DNA from: JAUSKF01 sp964355005
GTDB taxonomy: Bacteria > Patescibacteriota > Minisyncoccia > UBA6257 > WO2-44-18
DNA: 20,337 nt
NCBI GenBank assembly: GCA_964355005.1
Contig: CAYHBX010000011.1
Coordinates: 1 to 20,337 of the forward strand
Direction of reading: 5' to 3'
Shown: piece after piece, positions 5,947-11,363 of the stretch
How positions within the stretch are numbered: position 1 is the first letter of the stretch
Layout of the letters: every line of letters starts with the position of its first letter
Translations under genes and position numbers: made by a program
Notes under the pieces: generated by a model
Told to the model about the DNA's origin: nothing
Seen by the model: only the letters and a program-made list of their open reading frames with translations
Databases searched by the model: none

Positions 5947-6198
5947 GTGACCATCAAAGAGATTGAGGAGAAAAAAACGTTCGCGCGAGCAATAGCGGAG
6001 GGATGTTTAGTGCTTGCCTTGATAGTTATATATATTGCGGTTGGTTATTGGGCGAAAAGTTTTCTTATTGGTCTTGCCGTGATGACCGCAGTGGGATGCC
6101 TTACCATCACCATTGTTGGAGCTGTCAGATCCGCTCAGCTGGCACTTAAAAAGGATATTTTGGAATTGCGCAAAGAAATGGAACAGCATCGCGGATGA
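5947..6198 (+). CDS. Two-helix membrane protein with coiled-coil tail (83 aa)
   Basis: A charged N-terminus (MTIKEIEEKKTFARAIAEG) precedes membrane helices at about 18-35 and 38-60. The tail LALKKDILELRKEMEQHRG has coiled-coil spacing. The start is GTG 5947, with AGGAG at 5937-5941 five bases upstream. It is a single gene between its own promoter and terminator. The tail resembles KFETLRKEIADLKKEK of the 6688 product, which suggests related roles or distant common descent. Function unknown. Confidence 0.78.
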   Translation: MTIKEIEEKKTFARAIAEGCLVLALIVIYIAVGYWAKSFLIGLAVMTAVGCLTITIVGAVRSAQLALKKDILELRKEMEQHRG

Positions 6199-6218
6199 CA
6201 AGATGCTGCGCAAGCATT

Positions 6219-6244
6219 CCACCTCGACAATGGGGTGGTTTTTT
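6219..6244 (+). terminator. Intrinsic terminator with TCGACA at its loop
   Basis: CCACCTC-GACAAT-GGGGTGG followed by six T. TCGACA (6224-6229) at the loop doubles as the -35 of the next gene. The structure is very similar to the terminator at 6503-6530. Confidence 0.88.
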
Positions 6245-6252
6245 GATACAAT
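6224..6252 (+). promoter_or_regulatory. Promoter for the 6281 gene, inside the terminator
   Basis: TCGACA (6224-6229), a 17-base spacer and TACAAT (6247-6252). The -35 lies in the terminator loop and the -10 directly follows the T-run. Confidence 0.6.
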
Positions 6253-6280
6253 TTCCACCAGAACATTTGAGGAGAGTCTT

Positions 6281-6496
6281 ATGCGTCGCGTTTGGTGCGT
6301 AATCTGGTCCGCGATCGCCGGTTCGGCTTTCGGGCGTGGAACGAATAATCTAGACCTCGGCGTTGCTTGTTTTTTGGGATTACTGCTGATCTCTTTTCTG
6401 CTGTGCTCGGTCGTGCGGGGATTGGAAATTTTGATCAAATCGAAACGGGAAGAAAATATCGAACCGCCTCACTCGTCAAGATCCACCGGAAAATAG
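6281..6496 (+). CDS. Small membrane protein (71 aa)
   Basis: MRRVWCVIWSAIAGSAFG gives a weak first hydrophobic stretch. Residues 26-46 (LGVACFLGLLLISFLLCSVV) are a clear membrane helix, followed by the charged tail EILIKSKREENIEPPHSSRSTGK. ATG 6281 is fixed by TGAGGAG at 6268-6274, six bases away. The frame is open back to 6113, but that part overlaps the previous gene and its terminator. It has its own promoter and terminator. The tail is charged but not an obvious coil. Function unknown. Confidence 0.7.
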   Translation: MRRVWCVIWSAIAGSAFGRGTNNLDLGVACFLGLLLISFLLCSVVRGLEILIKSKREENIEPPHSSRSTGK

Positions 6497-6502
6497 TTTG
6501 CC

Positions 6503-6530
6503 GCCGCCTCGACATCGGGGCGGCTTTTTT
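6503..6530 (+). terminator. Intrinsic terminator
   Basis: GCCGCCTC-GACATC-GGGGCGGC followed by six T. It resembles the 6219 terminator, including the CCTCGACA loop side, but here no promoter follows at the right distance. Confidence 0.9.
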
Positions 6531-6583
6531 ACCCGTTGCTTAAATTTTCAAATCGCAGATGCCGAAAATTTTTCAGCAACAGC

Positions 6584-6608
6584 AACCCCCAGCGGAGCGA
6601 AAGGGGTT
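6584..6608. repeat. Hairpin AACCCC/GGGGTT
   Basis: AACCCC (6584-6589) and GGGGTT (6603-6608) pair across a 13-base loop. No T-run of useful length follows. Apart from this and the next promoter, 6531-6660 holds nothing recognised. Confidence 0.4.
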
Positions 6609-6631
6609 TCAATAACCTTTAGCCGGAAATA

Positions 6632-6660
6632 TTTACAAAATATCCGGAATAAGTTATTTT
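6632..6660 (+). promoter_or_regulatory. Promoter for the 6688/6980 pair
   Basis: TTTACA (6632-6637), a 17-base spacer and TATTTT (6655-6660). Near it, CCGG...ATATTT and AAATATCCGG form an imperfect palindrome (6623-6647) that could be an operator. Confidence 0.65.
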
Positions 6661-6687
6661 ATCTACGGCACCCTAAGGAGTTCCATA

Positions 6688-6978
6688 ATGTCTTATCGCG
6701 AACCCGAGGAAGACAACAATCCGTTTGCCGATCTCGTTTTTGCTTGTTTCCTTGCAATGACCGTGGCTGTTCTTGTTGGAGTTGGGACTGGCAGTGCCTG
6801 CTTGGCCAGCGCAGCGTGGATTGTATCCTTCTTCTTATTTATTGATGTTCTCGGTGACAAATACGCGCGAAAGGATGCCCAAGAAAAGTTTGAAACTCTA
6901 CGCAAAGAGATTGCCGACCTGAAGAAAGAAAAAATCGCTTACACCGTCAAAGGCAAGAAGATAGATATGGGGGTTTGA
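6688..6978 (+). CDS. Two-helix membrane protein with coiled-coil tail (96 aa)
   Basis: An acidic N-terminus (MSYREPEEDNNPF) precedes helices at about 15-33 and 37-56. A charged coil, KFETLRKEIADLKKEK (67-82), and the end YTVKGKKIDMGV follow. AAGGAG at 6675-6680 lies seven bases before ATG 6688. Only one base separates its stop from the ATG of the next gene, so the two form an operon. It matches the plan of the 5947 product. Function unknown. Confidence 0.78.
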   Translation: MSYREPEEDNNPFADLVFACFLAMTVAVLVGVGTGSACLASAAWIVSFFLFIDVLGDKYARKDAQEKFETLRKEIADLKKEKIAYTVKGKKIDMGV

Positions 6979-6979
6979 A

Positions 6980-7150
6980 ATGAAAGACTCGATCTTCGGC
7001 AAGTGTCGGGTTCTCAAGATCTCTCTTCTTGTCCTTTTGTTGATCGCGGTTGTTGGATCAAGCATTGCTGTCGTTGTCATTACCGGCGATCTTGAATTCG
7101 TGACGTCCTCTCTGCTGCTTGTCCCCGTTATTATTTTTTATGTTTTCTAA
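6980..7150 (+). CDS. Two-helix membrane microprotein (56 aa)
   Basis: After MKDSIFGKCRVLK come two hydrophobic stretches: about 14-34 (ISLLVLLLIAVVGSSIAVVVI) and 40-56 (FVTSSLLLVPVIIFYVF), separated by TGDLE. ATG 6980 follows the previous stop by one base. GGGGG at 6969-6973 may serve as a weak SD, or translation is coupled. A strong terminator follows eight bases after the stop. Function unknown. Confidence 0.65.
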   Translation: MKDSIFGKCRVLKISLLVLLLIAVVGSSIAVVVITGDLEFVTSSLLLVPVIIFYVF

Positions 7151-7157
7151 CTGCTAA

Positions 7158-7180
7158 CCCCGCTCTGCGGGGATTTTTTT
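7158..7180 (+). terminator. Intrinsic terminator
   Basis: CCCCGC-TCT-GCGGGG, then A and seven T. Confidence 0.9.
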
Positions 7181-7187
7181 ATCTTTC

Positions 7188-7217
7188 CATAATTCATAAT
7201 TCTTTATTCATTATTCT
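7188..7217. repeat. AT-rich spacer repeat, copy 1
   Basis: The run of ATTCATAATTC and CTTTATTCATTATTC is nearly the reverse complement of 19880-19908 before rpsG. It may be a low-complexity spacer rather than a functional element. Confidence 0.35.
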
Positions 7218-7225
7218 ACCGCTTA

Positions 7226-7254
7226 TTGTCTAATGCCTAGTTGTCCGCTATCCT
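7226..7254 (+). promoter_or_regulatory. Promoter for the IMPDH-family gene
   Basis: TTGTCT (7226-7231), a 17-base spacer and TATCCT (7249-7254), a moderate match. Confidence 0.55.
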
Positions 7255-7286
7255 AAATCCGGTTCGTTAATAAAAAAGAGGCCTAA

Positions 7287-8792
7287 ATGAAACCCGATGA
7301 CTACGAACTGACTCTCGCGGAATGGGAATTCATCAAAAGTTTTCTGCACGACAGGGGATTGCCGACCGATCGGGATGTGACTTTCGGCGATGTTTATTTA
7401 CGGACCCGTTATTCGGAAGTTCGTTCTCGTTCAGAAATCACTGATTTTTCCACCGAGATCGCTCCCGATATTCAACTCGGCTTGCCTCTCATTATGGCAA
7501 ATATGGTTTGTGTGGCTGACGCGAAATCAATTGGTGCTTTTGAAAGAGAAGGCGGTCTGGGAATTCCTCCGCAGATGTTGGATTTGAAAACGCGCCTGGA
7601 AATGCTTGATGAAATTGGGCGTAGGGATTCGGCTTTAATTGATAATCCTCTCACTATTTACCCTGACGCGACCCTTGAAGAAGCTAAAAAATTAATGAGT
7701 AAAAGGGGTATTTCCAGTTTGGTGGTGATCAATAGCGAGAACCGCCCGATCGGTATTTTGAGTACTCGGGATTGGAAATATGAAACCGACGGCAGCAAAT
7801 TTGTCGGCGATTTGATGGGTGGTAAAAGGAAACTTTATGCCGCGAAGAGGGGAGTCAGTTTTTCCGCAGCGGCAAAGATTTTGCGGAAGCACCGCATTGA
7901 AAAGCTCCCGTTGTTGGGGAAAAACGGCGTTCTGGCAGGCTTGATCACCGCGCACGGACTCTTCTATAAACATCACTATCCTCGCGCGATGCGTGACGAG
8001 AAGGGACGTTTTTTGAAGGTCGGTAGCATCGGAGTCGGTAAATATTTCACCGCGAATCATATGAAAGAAGTGCGGGCGCAAGTTCGTAAAGGGATATGTC
8101 TTTTGCTGATCGATACCGCCAGAGCATTTTCGATCAACACCAAAGAAGCAGTCAAAGCGATCAAGGCGGAATTTCCCGAGTTGATTCTGATGGTCGGCAA
8201 CGTTGACTGTCCCGAAGGAGCGAAGGCTTTGTTTTCGTGGGGCGCGGATATCGTGAAGGTAGGCATTGGCCCCGGAGAGGCTTGCCGTACCCGCGAGGTA
8301 GCCGTTGGGATGCCCCAAATTTCCGCCATTGCTAAGTGTGCCGCGGTGGCGCGGATGCAATCTATCGGCGGAAAGAGAAAATATATCGTCGCCGATGGAG
8401 GAATGAAAAATCCCGGCGATGTTTGCAAGGCGTTGGTCGCGGGAGCGGACGCGGTTATGTCCGGTTCGCTTTTTATCGGAGCGATTGAGTCAGCCGCAAA
8501 AGCTAATGTTAATAAACAGGGGCTACGGGTTAAGGAATATGTCGGCTCGGCCTCGTTTAAGGCGCAAGAAGAGAGACTTAATCATAAGACGCTTGATGAA
8601 ACGCGCCGCCCTGAAGGAGTTTCGCAGGAAATGCCCGTGCTTGGCACGATGGAAGAAGTGATTGATGACATTAAACTTGGAATGAAATCAGCTTTTAGTT
8701 ATATCGGCGTGCGTACTGTGCGGGAATTAAAAGAAAAAGGAAAATTTGGTTTGCAAACCCCTGCCGGATTGAAAGAGGGAATCAAAAAATAG
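7287..8792 (+). CDS. IMP dehydrogenase/GMP reductase-family protein with two CBS domains (501 aa)
   Basis: IMP dehydrogenase oxidises IMP to XMP with NAD+, the committed step to GMP. The catalytic loop is recognisable as GIGPGEACRTREVAVGMPQ (residues 326-344), with the catalytic Cys at 333. ADGGMKNPGDVCKALVAGADAVMSG (369-393) is the phosphate-binding region, and a flap-like RPEGVSQEMPVLG lies near 441-453. Two CBS domains occupy about 115-230, between the barrel halves as in IMPDH. Differences stand out: the usual CTTR is CRTR, IDTAHG is IDTARA (274-280), and the early substrate segment reads LIMANMVCVAD. IMPDH, GMP reductase or a nucleotide-sensing paralogue are all possible. Length is close to the usual 490. 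The SD is weak (AAGAGG). Calling it guaB would be a stretch. Confidence 0.8.
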   Translation: MKPDDYELTLAEWEFIKSFLHDRGLPTDRDVTFGDVYLRTRYSEVRSRSEITDFSTEIAPDIQLGLPLIMANMVCVADAKSIGAFEREGGLGIPPQMLDLKTRLEMLDEIGRRDSALIDNPLTIYPDATLEEAKKLMSKRGISSLVVINSENRPIGILSTRDWKYETDGSKFVGDLMGGKRKLYAAKRGVSFSAAAKILRKHRIEKLPLLGKNGVLAGLITAHGLFYKHHYPRAMRDEKGRFLKVGSIGVGKYFTANHMKEVRAQVRKGICLLLIDTARAFSINTKEAVKAIKAEFPELILMVGNVDCPEGAKALFSWGADIVKVGIGPGEACRTREVAVGMPQISAIAKCAAVARMQSIGGKRKYIVADGGMKNPGDVCKALVAGADAVMSGSLFIGAIESAAKANVNKQGLRVKEYVGSASFKAQEERLNHKTLDETRRPEGVSQEMPVLGTMEEVIDDIKLGMKSAFSYIGVRTVRELKEKGKFGLQTPAGLKEGIKK

Positions 8793-9066
8793 ACACAAGA
8801 AATTGAAAACTGGGCACTAGAAACCAGACATCAAAAACTAATACTATCCCGCTTGCCCAGCACCGAGCCGAGCAGTTCGCTTTTTACAATGCCCCGAGAT
8901 GATCGGGGCTTTTTGTTAGCAAGTGTCATATTACAAATTTTGATGTTTGGCCTAAGAAAGCGAAATAGCGTTGCACTGCTCGATCTGGTGACGGGGCTTA
9001 CAAAAGCGAGTTTTTTTATTCCTTATGCATGTGTAGGACATTTCGATGCGTGTTATTATTAGCGAA
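8793..9066 (+). other. Intergenic region with one terminator
   Basis: After the stop comes low-complexity A-rich sequence (8793-8845). GCCCCGA-GATGA-TCGGGGC plus five T (8891-8914) is an intrinsic terminator. Near the next gene, TGTTATTAT (9051-9059) is an extended -10 placing the transcript start at about 9066. Nothing else is recognised. Confidence 0.6.
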
Positions 9067-9816
9067 ATGGAAAATCCGGAAAGATTTATCGCAAAAGAGG
9101 AGGGCATCGAAAAAAGCAGAAAAAAAGAATTAAGCCCACAGAAACTCTACGAAAGAGGCAAAGAGCCGCTTGATGTTAAATTTGGTTTTTCTACGGGTGA
9201 TCAACTTGTGGCTAAACAACAAGAAGACGGAGTGGCAGAGGTTGTTATAATAAAAGACGGTGAAAAAGTTTTGGATTTTAAAGATTGGCTGGGAAAGGAT
9301 TTTAAATTTGTGACGCCAACGTTCTTACTTAATCCAGGAAATAAGGTAAATTATTTTATTCCCGGATGGTTCGCTGATCCAGCAGCAAAAGTTATTAGTG
9401 TCGGCTATTGGGAAAATCCAAAAATACTAGTTGGTCTACTTCATGAAATTGGCCATAGTAATCAGAATTTTGAAAATTTATACAGATTAAGGGATCACGA
9501 AAAAAGGGAACCAAAAAATAAGGAAATAAAACTTGCGTTGATGCGAGAAGTGAGTTTTCTGGAAAGAAACGCCTGGGCGTTTGCCCTTCAGAAAATAAGA
9601 GAATTAAAAAGAGAGAGGGGGATAGATGTTGTTGGTAATTTATTTGAAGATTTAGCGGAACTTAAGCAATTCATTGTCCGGTGTTTACATACCTACACAG
9701 AAACAATGTCAGTTGCTCTTGGGTCTAGTCGGTTTTCCTTGCCCGCTGAAGCTATCGGACAGATGGAAGGGGAATTAGTGAAACTTTTTGATAAGGGGTT
9801 CGGTGAGAATAAATAA
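9067..9816 (+). CDS. Soluble HExxH metallopeptidase-like protein (249 aa)
   Basis: LLHEIGHSNQ carries a zinc-binding HExxH motif about 126 residues in. Some 36 residues later, SFLERNAWAFAL offers the downstream Glu that gluzincin-type peptidases use as the third ligand; ImmA/IrrE-like proteins have a similar E-x-x-A-x-x-FA pattern. No signal peptide or membrane helix is seen, so it should be cytoplasmic. The N-terminal third is charged (ERFIAKEEGIEKSRKKE). ATG 9067 fits a leaderless transcript from the extended -10 at 9051-9059; an in-frame ATG at 9046 would add seven residues but overlaps that promoter. There is no SD. The peptidase fold is likely; the substrate is unknown. Confidence 0.7.
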   Translation: MENPERFIAKEEGIEKSRKKELSPQKLYERGKEPLDVKFGFSTGDQLVAKQQEDGVAEVVIIKDGEKVLDFKDWLGKDFKFVTPTFLLNPGNKVNYFIPGWFADPAAKVISVGYWENPKILVGLLHEIGHSNQNFENLYRLRDHEKREPKNKEIKLALMREVSFLERNAWAFALQKIRELKRERGIDVVGNLFEDLAELKQFIVRCLHTYTETMSVALGSSRFSLPAEAIGQMEGELVKLFDKGFGENK

Positions 9817-9842
9817 CCCCGCTTGCAAAAGTGGGTTTTTTG
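9816..9842 (+). terminator. Intrinsic terminator of the metallopeptidase gene
   Basis: ACCC...CTT-GCAA-AAG...GGGT stem with one internal mismatch, followed by six T. Confidence 0.75.
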
Positions 9843-9848
9843 TTTTCC

Positions 9849-9882
9849 AACATTCCGACATTCTCAAGAATGTCGGAATGTT
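9849..9882. repeat. 34-bp near-perfect palindrome
   Basis: AACATTCCGACATTCT (9849-9864) and AGAATGTCGGAATGTT (9867-9882) are perfect arms around CA. Like the 2419 palindrome it directly follows a terminator. It also lies just after the stop codon of the minus-strand gene (stop at 9886), so it could act between convergent genes. Confidence 0.9.
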
Positions 9883-9885
9883 CCC

Positions 9886-10047
9886 TTATTCTTTTTTGTC
9901 TTTGCGGAGATCGGCCCAGAGGGAGGGGGCGCCCAGCGCCAAGAACAATGTTGCCGCTACCCAATTCCGGTTTTTAAAAGCTTCCAGCAAAGCAATCCCG
10001 AAAAAGATGATAAAAACCGCGAGACTGGTAAATTTTATTTTTGGCAT
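9886..10047 (-). CDS. Small membrane protein (53 aa)
   Basis: The product starts MPKIKFTSLAVFIIFFGIAL and continues LEAFKNRNWVAATLFLALGAPSLWADLRKDKKE. It has two hydrophobic stretches (about 7-21 and 29-43) and a basic end. The frame stays open further upstream, but that part reads through a tRNA-Ser remnant, so ATG at 10047 is preferred. No SD is seen. The gene is convergent with the metallopeptidase gene. The hydrophobic pattern supports a real gene; function unknown. Confidence 0.55.
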   Translation of the reverse strand: MPKIKFTSLAVFIIFFGIALLEAFKNRNWVAATLFLALGAPSLWADLRKDKKE

Positions 10048-10049
10048 AT

Positions 10050-10100
10050 TTGCGGACGGGGAGGGATTTAAAGTTTCGTCTCCGGCTAGATAGCCCGTCG
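10050..10100 (-). pseudogene. tRNA-Ser 3'-end remnant or tRNA-like stem-loop
   Basis: TTGCGGACGGGGAGGGATT at 10050-10068 is identical to the 3' end (T arm and acceptor strand) of the intact tRNA-Ser at 10239-10257. The remainder is not tRNA: TTCGAA of the T loop reads TTTAAA. On the minus strand GACGGG (10099-10094) can still pair with CCCGTC (10060-10055), enclosing a GGCT/AGCC hairpin. It is a decayed or duplicated tRNA fragment. Confidence 0.6.
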
Positions 10101-10117
10101 ACTCACCGAACCACATC

Positions 10118-10181
10118 GCCAGACCCCGACCCCCTGTCGGACACCTTCGGTTTCCGAGTGCCTTCCTGATTGGGGTCTGGC
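10118..10181. other. Candidate three-way-junction RNA
   Basis: GCCAGACCCC (10118-10127) pairs perfectly with GGGGTCTGGC (10172-10181). Inside lie CCGAC/GTCGG (10126-10140) and a CAC..TCGG-TTT-CCGA-GTG hairpin (10142-10160). The strand is unclear. It lies between the tRNA remnant and the tRNA-Ser terminator. Confidence 0.4.
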
Positions 10182-10201
10182 TTGGTTCGAATCTTCCCCA
10201 G

Positions 10202-10239
10202 AAAAACTAATATCGCCACTTTGGGCGATGTCAGTTTTT
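10202..10239 (-). terminator. Terminator of tRNA-Ser, symmetric on both strands
   Basis: AAAAACT/AGTTTTT outer arms and ATCGCC/GGCGAT inner arms. Read on the minus strand it follows the tRNA 3' end and closes with TTTTT. Confidence 0.75.
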
Positions 10240-10240
10240 G

Positions 10241-10325
10241 CGGACGGGGAGGGATTCGAACCCTCGGTACCTTGCGGCACACACGCTTTCCAAGCGTGCG
10301 CACTAGACCACTATGCGACCCGTCC
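10241..10325 (-). tRNA. tRNA-Ser (anticodon GGA)
   Basis: Read on the minus strand, GGACGGG pairs with CCCGTCC and the discriminator is G. The anticodon arm CACGC-TTGGAAA-GCGTG gives GGA, which reads UCC/UCU. A long variable arm, GTGCC-GCAA-GGTAC, is the class II feature of serine tRNAs. The T loop is TTCGAAT. The CCA is not encoded. Confidence 0.97.
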
Positions 10326-10438
10326 TTGCTTTGCAGGCCGTAGCTTTAGCGAAGGCCTGGACTTGCCCAGGGGCGCGGTATTACTACCGGCCCGAGGAAG
10401 CAGAGTCTGTTCATAGAATAGTTAAAAAAAGTGATTTA
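10326..10438. other. Divergent intergenic region
   Basis: It contains a CAGGCC/GGCCTG hairpin (10334-10359) upstream of tRNA-Ser and GC-rich sequence with no open frame of interest. The tRNA-Ser promoter must lie here on the minus strand, but no clear pair of hexamers is seen. Confidence 0.4.
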
Positions 10439-10467
10439 TTCAAGCGTTATCATGACTTTGTTATAAT
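10439..10467 (+). promoter_or_regulatory. Promoter for the multi-pass membrane gene
   Basis: TTCAAG (10439-10444), a 17-base spacer and TATAAT (10462-10467). CTTTGTTATAATT around the -10 recurs at 12904-12916. Confidence 0.6.
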
Positions 10468-10485
10468 TGAATTAAATTGAGAATT

Positions 10486-11316
10486 ATGAAATTTAAACTG
10501 GAAGAGATCTTTAGTCCGTGGGTATTGTTGTGGATCAATATAGCGATTATTTTGGCCGCGGAGTTTCTTGGCGACCGGCAATTTTTTTACGAGACCGGAC
10601 TAGTGCATGCGTTGGCGATCTTTTTCATTATTTTGGCTTTTTCTCGTGTCCTCCAGCATTACTACACCTATGATCCGGTTTTGGAAAAATTTGTTCATGG
10701 TTCTTTGGCGGCGCTGATCATTTTCTCGGCCTCGCATCTGGTGGAATTTTTAAGCTACACGGTATTTAACATTCACGAAGACGCGATCTTCGCCAATGTC
10801 ATCAACTTCTATATTGTCAGCATTATTTTGATGGTTATCGGAGCGGATTCGTTTCTGAAAACTTTGAAAGAACGTTCTAAATTATTTATCTGGATTTTAG
10901 GAGCGGTTATCGGGGTTTTCGGATTGCTTATCTTGGCCAATTTCGCGAATGACGAGCTGGTTTCCCTGAAGCCGCTGACTTTTGGATTTAATTTTTACGT
11001 GGTTGCGGTCGCTTTTTTTGGAATTCTCGGACTGGTTTGGTCATTAAAGATCAAGAAAGCCGTTCCCGCTACTGCCGGATTCGTTAATTATCTGGCCGCG
11101 ACCGTGGTAGTGATCATGTTGGCCGGTATTCAAAACCTTATTTATGAGCCCTTGGAAAAACTTGGCGTGCCGGCTTATCAAAGCGTTTATATCAGCCACT
11201 TTGCTTTTTATGCCGCGTTAAGTCTGATGTTTCTGGCATTTGTTAAATTGCATAGTCTGGGCGGAGTTTATGACGACTTGCGCGCCGCCGCCGAAACTCG
11301 GAATAGCACGAAGTAG
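10486..11316 (+). CDS. Multi-pass membrane protein, seven to eight helices (276 aa)
   Basis: Hydrophobic segments fall at about residues 10-28, 38-57, 70-90, 102-121, 133-152, 165-185, 195-215 and 230-252. The protein ends in a polar tail (DDLRAAAETRNSTK). No catalytic motif or known transporter signature is recognised. His, Glu and Tyr residues near helix ends (RVLQHYYTYDP, SHLVEFLSY) are noted only. ATG 10486 lies 19 bases after the TATAAT and has no SD; a TTG at 10477 is a poorer choice. It stands alone upstream of the helicase gene, with 47 bases between. It could be a sensor or transport subunit; the family is not recognised. Confidence 0.75.
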   Translation: MKFKLEEIFSPWVLLWINIAIILAAEFLGDRQFFYETGLVHALAIFFIILAFSRVLQHYYTYDPVLEKFVHGSLAALIIFSASHLVEFLSYTVFNIHEDAIFANVINFYIVSIILMVIGADSFLKTLKERSKLFIWILGAVIGVFGLLILANFANDELVSLKPLTFGFNFYVVAVAFFGILGLVWSLKIKKAVPATAGFVNYLAATVVVIMLAGIQNLIYEPLEKLGVPAYQSVYISHFAFYAALSLMFLAFVKLHSLGGVYDDLRAAAETRNSTK

Positions 11317-11363
11317 TAGTGGGCGATTATTTTGTTGCAATTTTTCGATAAGTATGATATCCT

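Noticed and set aside
6113..6280. Upstream extension of the 6281 gene
   Set aside because: The extension overlaps the 5947 gene, its terminator and the new promoter; the SD fixes the start at 6281.
7692..8360. Minus-strand open frame of 222 codons
   Set aside because: It is antisense to the conserved IMPDH-family gene and has no promoter or ribosome site.
8853..9062. Open frame of 69 codons between the IMPDH gene and the metallopeptidase gene
   Set aside because: It reads through an intrinsic terminator and lacks a ribosome site or sensible protein pattern.
10086..10303. Minus-strand frames reading NPSPSA or IPPRPQ
   Set aside because: These are translations of the tRNA-Ser 3' end and neighbouring structured DNA, a common artefact.
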